This document shows, piece after piece, positions 7,308 to 11,970 of a stretch of DNA of 11,970 bases. The first letter of the stretch is position 1. Every line of letters starts with the position of its first letter. The translations under genes were made by a program, and so were the position numbers. The notes under the pieces were generated by a model. It ran no database searches. It worked only from the letters and a program-made list of their open reading frames with translations, and was not told where the DNA came from. Origin of the DNA: Betaproteobacteria bacterium (GTDB lineage: Bacteria > Pseudomonadota > Gammaproteobacteria > Burkholderiales > Burkholderiaceae_C); the NCBI GenBank assembly GCA_009922295.1, contig RFWA01000046.1, positions 1-11,970 of the forward strand, written 5' to 3'.

Positions 7308-8225
7308 AGCTCCACCTATGCCCATGCCTTAAGCGCCGCCGCTGACGCCGCTGCTGGACAGAATTATCCGCCCGGCGCGCTGTATGTGGTCGCCACCCCG
7401 ATCGGAAACTTGGCCGACATCACGCTTCGCGCCCTGCACGTGCTGGCCTTGGCGGATACCGTGGCCTGCGAGGACACTCGCCACACCCAGGCACTGCTCC
7501 GCGCCTATGGCATCGACAAGTCGGCAGCCCAGTTGCTGGCCGTACATGAGCACAATGAAACGCAGGCTGCCGAGGAACTGGTGCAACGCATGGTTCAGGG
7601 GCAGCGGGTGGCCTATGTCAGCGATGCCGGCACACCCGCCATCAGCGACCCCGGGGCTCGCCTGGTGGCGGCTGCCCGAGCAGCCGCCAGGCCGGTGGTA
7701 CCGCTGCCGGGCGCCAGCAGCGTCACGGCAGCGCTCAGCGTGTCAGGCATGACCACCAGTGACGCGGCCACGAGCGGGTTTGTCTTTGCTGGTTTCTTGC
7801 CCAGCAAAGCCGGCGAACGAGCGCAAGCCGTGGCGGCATTGGGCCAGCAGCCCAGGGCTGTGGTGTTGCTGGAGGCACCGCACCGCATCGAAGCCCTGGC
7901 CGGGGCCCTGGCGGTGCTGGGACAGCGCGGTATGACGGTCGGTCGTGAACTCACCAAGCAGTTTGAAGAGATCGCCCAATTGCCAGTGGCGGACTTTGAG
8001 GCTTGGTTGGCCGCTGACCCGAACCGGTGCCGAGGCGAATTTGTGCTGGTGCTCCACCCGGCCGCTGTACAGGCCGATAACGGCGAGGACAAGCGCGCGC
8101 TGCAATTGCTGCTGGCTGAGCTACCCCTGAAAACAGCGGTGCGGCTGGCCGCCGAGATCACGGGCGCACCGCGCAATGCCCTGTACGAGGCTGCGCTGAA
8201 CCTGAAGAAGAGCTCCCTGGGCTGA
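7305..8225 (+). CDS. rsmI: 16S rRNA (cytidine-1402 2'-O-)methyltransferase RsmI
   Basis: This 306-aa SAM-dependent methyltransferase of the tetrapyrrole-methylase fold modifies C1402 of 16S rRNA in the ribosomal P site. The sequence shows LYVVATPIGNLADITLRAL (26-44), CEDTRHT (55-61), the SAM-binding SDAGTPAISDPG (106-117) and PLPGASS (133-139). ELTKQFEEI and RGEFVLVL follow in the C-terminal domain. A helical C-terminal tail ending in KKSSLG matches the E. coli enzyme's layout. The first 24 residues are an Ala-rich, probably unstructured extension. The start is a TTG with a good ribosome site. The gene diverges from yraN with a 1-nt overlap of start codons, and converges on the small membrane-protein gene at 8310. 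Confidence 0.96.
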   Translation: MSSTYAHALSAAADAAAGQNYPPGALYVVATPIGNLADITLRALHVLALADTVACEDTRHTQALLRAYGIDKSAAQLLAVHEHNETQAAEELVQRMVQGQRVAYVSDAGTPAISDPGARLVAAARAAARPVVPLPGASSVTAALSVSGMTTSDAATSGFVFAGFLPSKAGERAQAVAALGQQPRAVVLLEAPHRIEALAGALAVLGQRGMTVGRELTKQFEEIAQLPVADFEAWLAADPNRCRGEFVLVLHPAAVQADNGEDKRALQLLLAELPLKTAVRLAAEITGAPRNALYEAALNLKKSSLG

Positions 8226-8309
8226 GGTCCAGCAGATCGCTGATGTCTACAGCTGGGACGGTGTAACCGCCCGCCGCAATCCAGGCAGCAGAAGCCTCAC
8301 TCCTGCCCT

Positions 8310-8687
8310 TCAGGGGGCCACTTCCTTCATGCCAGTCACAAAGTACTCGGTTTCCCCAAAGCAGCTGGTGGGCAGCCCTTTGTGTTGCTCGTAATTGAGC
8401 GTCACCCGTTTGCCCATAGCCGCATTCAACTGCGCGACCACCTCTGGGCTCCTGACGGTAAACAAGAACTTTTCGGGCGTGGCCCCGGGCAGCGAGACCA
8501 GAGACTGCTCGCCCTCCCAGGTCTTGCAGATCCAGCCCTTGGACGAGAGTTTTTGCAGATAGCCCGCGCGCTCGCCCGTGGAATAGCTCCAGCTCAGAGC
8601 GATGGCCACATAGGCCGCAAACAACAGAGCAACGACCACGACAAACCCTGCCAAAACGACAATAACCCGTTGTTTGCTGATAGCCAT
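8310..8687 (-). CDS. Small single-pass membrane protein of unknown function
   Basis: This 125-aa protein has one strong N-terminal membrane helix (about 7-31, very Val/Ala-rich) after a short basic start, so the remaining ~94 residues are probably periplasmic. The soluble part has YSTGERAGYLQKLS (35-48), a GWICKTWEGE segment with C54, and PTSCFGETEYF with C109. Those two Cys could form a disulfide. I recall homologous small proteins across Comamonadaceae, some carrying the misleading label 6-phosphogluconate dehydrogenase; nothing here supports that activity. The ATG at 8687 has a purine-rich TAAGAG immediately upstream. It lies 84 bp from the convergent rsmI stop and 27 bp downstream of the broken molybdoenzyme gene on the same strand. 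Confidence 0.75.
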   Translation of the reverse strand: MAISKQRVIVVLAGFVVVVALLFAAYVAIALSWSYSTGERAGYLQKLSSKGWICKTWEGEQSLVSLPGATPEKFLFTVRSPEVVAQLNAAMGKRVTLNYEQHKGLPTSCFGETEYFVTGMKEVAP

Positions 8688-8725
8688 CTCTTACTTTCTT
8701 GCTTGAATCAGGTCTCAATCAGGCT

Positions 8726-8887
8726 TTAAAGCCCAGCGCCATGGGTCTGCAGCAAAGTCCACAGTCGCGCAGATGTCAGCGGCATCTGCAGTTGCGCCGT
8801 GTGCTGGCCATGGCCATTGCGGGCCAGGGCATCCGCCACGGCATTGACCACACATGGCGTGGCGCCAATCGTGCCGAGCTCGCCAAC
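8726..8887 (-). pseudogene. Out-of-frame C-terminal remnant of the molybdoenzyme gene
   Basis: Reading the minus strand from 8887 gives 53 codons ending in TAA (8726-8728). The product starts VGELGTIGATPCVVNAVAD and continues through QLQMPLTSARLW, the standard C-terminus of xanthine dehydrogenase/CoxL-like subunits. It includes the GVGELG Glu that acts as catalytic base in the family. It is offset by one base from the upstream frame, which ends its recognisable part at GGAMQG (8886-8903). Confidence 0.9.
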
Positions 8888-9459
8888 CCTGCATGGCACC
8901 GCCGTCGAGCTGCCCGATCACGATGGCGGGGTTGACCACCTTGCCCACATCATTGACCGACGCGTAGGCCACCACGGCGACCTCGCCGGTCTCGGGCGTG
9001 AGCTCGATCTCGCACACGTGGCAGCCATTGGGCCAGGACGGCCCGCTGACTGCGCTGGTGGATTCGAAGAAAATTTGGCCGCCGGGCTGACGGGCCGCCA
9101 TTTCAAACAGGCCAATGCCCAAGTCTGTGCCTTTGACCTGGAATCGCCCTGCACGGTACTCAATGTCTTGCACCGAGGCCTCCAGCGTGCTGGCGGCCAT
9201 GGCGCGGACATGCTCCACGGTGCGCTGTGCGCCCACCTTGACCGCCGAGCCACCGACAAAGATCGAGCGGGAGCCGGCGCTGCCAAACCCCTCACCCAGG
9301 TCGGTGTCACCCAACACCACCCGCACTTGCTCAAGCGGCACGTCAAAAACGTCGACCACCAACTGCGCGAGCGAGGTTGCAATGCCCTGCCCCATGCCGT
9401 TTACGGCAGAAAAGACTTCAATGACTCCGTCGGCGAGTACCGTGACCGTCATGCGTTCC

Positions 9460-9537
9460 TCAAAGACATTGCCGCCGGTCCACTCCAGAAAAGTGGCATC
9501 AAAGACATTGCCGCCGGTCCACTCCAGAAAAGTGGCA
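9460..9537. repeat. Perfect 39-bp tandem duplication, two copies
   Basis: Copies at 9460-9498 and 9499-9537 are identical over all 39 bases, and the flanking bases differ. The unit is 13 codons, so the duplication keeps the frame. On the minus strand it duplicates ATFLEWTGGNVF plus one residue (D in one copy, E in the other, where the codon straddles the copy boundary) inside the molybdoenzyme large subunit. Intact relatives, as I recall them, have this segment once. Confidence 0.95.
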
Positions 9538-10944
9538 ATGCCCAGCCCACGCCATTTGCCGTGCCGCGCCGACTCGGCCTCGCGAGCGGCAAAACCGCCC
9601 CAGTCGGCCAGCGCCAGCCCCTGGTCCAGCACATGCTCAAAGCGGCCACTGTCATACACCTGTGCCATCGGGTTCTTGTAGGGCATCTGTTCGGGGCGAA
9701 TCATGTTGCGCCGACGAAGCGCAATGCGGTCGATACCGGTCTGGCGCGCCGCCTCGTCCATCAGGCGTTCCATGATGTAAATGGCCTCAGGCCGACCGGC
9801 ACCCCGGTAGGCGCCCACCGACGCGGTGTTGGTGAGTACGGCCTTGAAATAAAAATCAACGGTCTGGATGTCGTAGACGCTGGTCTGCACCCAGGGTCCA
9901 ATCAGCAGCTGGATGGCCACGCCGGTGCCGGTGGCATAAGCGCCGACATTGGCCAGGGTGTGCACACGCAGGGCCAGAATACGGCCATCAGCCGCCAAGG
10001 CCAATTCAGCCTTGGTGTCGATATCACGGCCGGGGGCACCGCTGAGAAACTCTTCACTGCGTTCGGCAATCCATTTCACTGGGCGTTTGAGCGTCCAGGC
10101 ACACCAGGCGGTCACCGCATCTTCGGGGTGAATGCCGCCTTTCATGCCAAAGCCGCCGCCCACATCGCCCACCGTCACCCGCACCTGGTCGCGCGACAGG
10201 CCCAGAATGTCTTTGCACAGCGAGGTCTTGATACCCGACGGCATCTGCGTGCTCATACGCACCACCAGTCGACCATCGCTCGGGTCGACCATGGCCAGAA
10301 CGGATCGCGGCTCCAGCGTCAGTGCCGCCAGGCGCTGGTTACTGAGCGAGAGGCCCACCACATGTGCCGCGCCAGAGAAGGCCTGGTCGGTGGCCGCAGC
10401 ATCACCGTGGCGCATTTCGGCAGAAATATTGTCAGGGGCCTCGTCGCACACCACGGGCGCGCCGGCGGCCGCTGCCTCGTGCAGGTCTACCACCATCGGC
10501 AGCTCTTCGTATTCGACCACCACCGCTTCGGCGGCGTCGCGCGCCTGCTCCAGCGTGTTGGCCAGCACTACCGCCAGTGCCTCACCGACGTAGCGCACCC
10601 GCTCGAATGCCAGTGGTCGGCGCAAAGGGGTCACACTGGGCGCACCACCGGCGCGCTTGAACGCCGCAGGGCCTGGGATAGGTTTGACACCAGCAGCCAC
10701 CAAATCAGCCCCGTCAAAAACGGCAACAACCCCTGGCATGGCCAGAGCGGCGGATTTGTCAATGCTCAGAATGCGGGCGTGAGGGTAAACCGACCTGACA
10801 AAACACAGACGCAGGTGGTCGTCGTAGTGAGTGTCATCCGTGATGTCGTCAGTGAATCTCCCTTGACCCTTGAGCAGTTTGTCGTCTTCGATGCGGAGCA
10901 CCGCTTGGCCACTGCCAAATCGGGCGTTATTGCTATCCATGTCG

Positions 10945-11208
10945 CTATCCCCAGGCTAATTGAAGTTTGCGCAGGCAAACCCTTGGGATCATTCTAATGA
11001 AGCCGACGACGAGGCTATCGACAAAGCGATGAAACCACACGAGCTTGCGCACGCCCTTGGGCCAGCAAGCTCCTAGCGCGAGCCGGTAGCGATTGACCCA
11101 GTCTTCGAAAAAACTGTCGGCGGCAAGTTCGAAGGTGTTGCCTCTGATGGCGCTGTGTATCGGAGCGCGCTCGGGCCCAGGGCCAGTGTCATTTGACCGC
11201 CGTTTCAA
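10945..11208 (-). CDS. Unrecognised 87-codon ORF (doubtful)
   Basis: The frame opens at ATG 11206-11208 inside the 3' end of the TPR gene (20-nt overlap) and stops 4 bp before the molybdoenzyme start codon. The product is basic, with an aromatic-rich centre (SFFEDWVNRYRL, then WPKGVRKLVWFHRFVD). I do not recognise it, and see no clear ribosome site, signal or domain. It could be a small unknown gene, the remnant of one, or chance in GC-rich DNA. It occupies the 248-bp space between the TPR gene and the molybdoenzyme gene; nothing else is evident there. Confidence 0.25.
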   Translation of the reverse strand: MKRRSNDTGPGPERAPIHSAIRGNTFELAADSFFEDWVNRYRLALGACWPKGVRKLVWFHRFVDSLVVGFIRMIPRVCLRKLQLAWG

Positions 11209-11626
11209 TGGCTTTTTTGAGGTCCCGGTATTCCTCGCAAGAGAACCGACACAGCTTGTCCAGCGCGCTTAGGTGCTGCCGGGCCTTGTCCATTTGCCCC
11301 AGTTGAATGTAAGCCATACCGATGTATTCATGGGCGCCACGGTGGTCGGGGTCGAGGCTCAGGGCCGTCTTATAAGCCACCAAGGCCTCATCAAGTCGCT
11401 TCAGATTGCGGTAACTGTAGCCAAGCAAATTAAAGCCGTCGGCACTTTTGGGCTTGGTCACCACATAAGGCTCCAGCACGACGACCGCAGCCGGCCAGTT
11501 TTTTTGACTGATCAGGGCGCGTGCACGCTGCAACTCGGCGTCAACCGGCGCCGCCGCCGGCGTGTCTGCACTTTGGGCTAGGTTAGCGAGGGCCATCAGC
11601 GCCGCCAAGAGAATCAGTTTCAACAT
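11189..11626 (-). CDS. Periplasmic TPR-repeat protein
   Basis: The chosen start is ATG 11626, with AAAGGAA about 6 nt upstream and a cleavable signal peptide right after it (LKLILLAALMALANLAQSA, residues 2-20). An upstream ATG at 11800 would add a 58-residue lead with no support. The 145-aa product is then exported. About three TPR-type helix pairs cover 30-130, the clearest being SADGFNLLGYSYRNLKRLDE (61-80) with LDPDHRGAHEYIGMAYIQLG (91-110). TPRs bind protein partners. C126 and C130 in LCRFSCEEY, after the last repeat, could form a disulfide or bind a metal or haem group. No partner gene is visible. Confidence 0.85.
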   Translation of the reverse strand: MLKLILLAALMALANLAQSADTPAAAPVDAELQRARALISQKNWPAAVVVLEPYVVTKPKSADGFNLLGYSYRNLKRLDEALVAYKTALSLDPDHRGAHEYIGMAYIQLGQMDKARQHLSALDKLCRFSCEEYRDLKKAIETAVK

Positions 11627-11649
11627 GATTATTCCTTTATAAAATGTGA

Positions 11650-11696
11650 TGCTAGCCCCCGTATTTATTGGGTTTATAGCTATAAAAAATATAGCA
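11650..11696. repeat. AT-rich palindromic element in the TPR gene leader
   Basis: The element opens with TGCTAGC and closes with TATAGCA. It contains the perfect 14-bp palindrome TTTATAGCTATAAA (11673-11686), and GCTATA-AAAAA-TATAGC (11679-11695), which could form an alternative 6-bp hairpin sharing an arm with the palindrome. It lies 24 bp upstream of the TPR start codon on the minus strand. From memory it resembles short repeats scattered in Comamonadaceae intergenic regions, but copy number cannot be checked here. It could also act as an operator or leader structure. The whole gap 11627-11806 is AT-rich around it and holds no other clear signal. Confidence 0.5.
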
Positions 11697-11806
11697 AAAT
11701 CTCTGGACAGAGTGCCAAGAAATCTTGCGTGTTGGTAGGTCAAAGCAGCTAGATTTTGCGTCGATTCAGCCTTTGCTCGCTGGAGACGCCGCAAGATCAC
11801 CGATTC

Positions 11807-11970
11807 ATGCTGCAGAATCGACGGCTTGATCCCACTCGGCTGGCCGGCTCTGACGACCGCTGCAACACCAGGAGTTCCTTTGCTCTGCTTCGTGTCATGA
11901 CCCTCCGGCCACGCGCCCTTAGCGGCACAGCATTTGCCACACTGCTGCTGATCGCCCTGATGATGGGGGC
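11807..11970 (+). CDS. Partial plus-strand ORF with hydrophobic segment, runs off the window
   Basis: An open frame runs to the window edge. Two in-frame ATGs are possible, at 11807 and 11897. From 11897 the product starts MTLRPRALSGTAFATLLLIA, a basic N-terminus followed by a hydrophobic stretch, like a signal peptide or first membrane helix. This makes 11897 the more natural start, but its nearest AGGAG (11870-11874) is too far upstream to serve it. It diverges from the TPR gene. Too little is visible to name a function; it might be the 5' end of a sensor kinase or another membrane protein. Confidence 0.45.
   Translation, partial: MLQNRRLDPTRLAGSDDRCNTRSSFALLRVMTLRPRALSGTAFATLLLIALMMG

Larger units (their letters stand above)
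8715..10940 (-). pseudogene. Xanthine dehydrogenase/CoxL-like molybdopterin subunit, frameshifted and partly deleted
   Basis: The uninterrupted frame is 741 aa. Residues 1-684 match the large molybdenum-cofactor subunit of the xanthine oxidase family: FVRSVYPHARI (47-57), RYVGEALAVV (116-125), the cofactor-binding GGGFGMKGG (261-269), AYRGAGRPEA (377-386) and NGMGQG (514-519). AYRGAGR is not the AYxCSFR of true aerobic CO dehydrogenase, so the substrate is open. A perfect 13-residue duplication lies at 469-494. After GGAMQG (680-685) the reading frame is wrong and residues 686-741 match nothing in the family. The correct C-terminus (VGELGTIGATP onward) lies one base out of frame at 8726-8887, and about 54 residues that normally sit between are absent. 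The ATG at 10940 has GGGGA 9 nt upstream. No iron-sulfur or FAD subunit gene adjoins it. Probably inactive, unless the lesions are assembly errors. Confidence 0.85.

Noticed and set aside
8158..8718. 186-codon minus-strand frame overlapping rsmI and the small membrane protein
   Set aside because: Another minus-strand frame in the same place gives a coherent membrane protein, and this one has no recognisable domain.
8799..10997. 732-codon open frame on the plus strand opposite the molybdoenzyme gene
   Set aside because: It is antisense to a gene with clear family motifs, is His/Arg/Gln-rich without any domain, and reflects GC-rich codon bias on the opposite strand.
11627..11800. 58-residue N-terminal extension of the TPR protein
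   Set aside because: It lacks a ribosome site and would bury a clear signal peptide that has its own AAAGGAA upstream of ATG 11626.
11760..11822. 8-bp inverted repeat GTCGATTC / GAATCGAC
   Set aside because: The arms are 47 bp apart and short, which is within chance expectation, with no associated feature.

Overview
The window looks like chromosomal DNA of a betaproteobacterium, most likely Burkholderiales/Comamonadaceae (Rhodoferax- or Polaromonas-like). This rests on the high-GC coding bias, on the block yggS <> pilT - cyclic-nucleotide-binding protein - pilU, on the yraN-SIS-dolP genes divergent from rsmI, and on protein similarity recalled from those genera. No database search was possible. 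No tRNA, rRNA, CRISPR array, transposase or phage gene was seen.

Layout. Positions 1-236 hold the 3' flank of a minus-strand unit, with one doubtful 46-codon ORF and a small hairpin. Positions 237-1764 (minus) hold yggS (pyridoxal-phosphate homeostasis) followed by an SDR oxidoreductase that lacks the usual catalytic Tyr. Positions 1794-4654 (plus) are a twitching-motility unit: pilT, a cyclic-nucleotide-binding-domain protein without a DNA-binding domain, and pilU. A 3-hydroxyisobutyrate-dehydrogenase-family gene follows (4735-5649, plus). It converges on a minus-strand cell-envelope cluster (5665-7305): yraN, a SIS-domain isomerase (GmhA/DiaA type) and the dual-BON lipoprotein dolP. rsmI (7305-8225, plus) diverges from yraN, and the two start codons share one base. 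As I recall, E. coli groups the same genes (rsmI, yraN, diaA, dolP), so this is an old conserved neighbourhood.

Positions 8310-8687 (minus) encode a small single-pass membrane protein of unknown function. Positions 8715-10940 (minus) hold a xanthine-dehydrogenase/CoxL-like molybdopterin subunit that looks broken. It has a perfect 39-bp in-frame tandem duplication and, near the 3' end, a deletion plus frameshift that drops about 50-60 conserved residues and moves the catalytic GVGELG region out of frame. No small (2Fe-2S) or medium (FAD) partner subunit is present here. The right end holds an unconvincing 87-codon ORF, a periplasmic TPR protein (11189-11626, minus), an AT-rich palindromic leader or repeat element, and the start of a plus-strand ORF that runs off the window.

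Most of the window is ordinary housekeeping and pilus content. I found no convincing new multi-gene system. The points most worth a second look are the decaying molybdoenzyme gene, the nucleotide-binding protein placed between the two pilus retraction ATPases, the Tyr-less SDR, and the overlapping yraN/rsmI starts.
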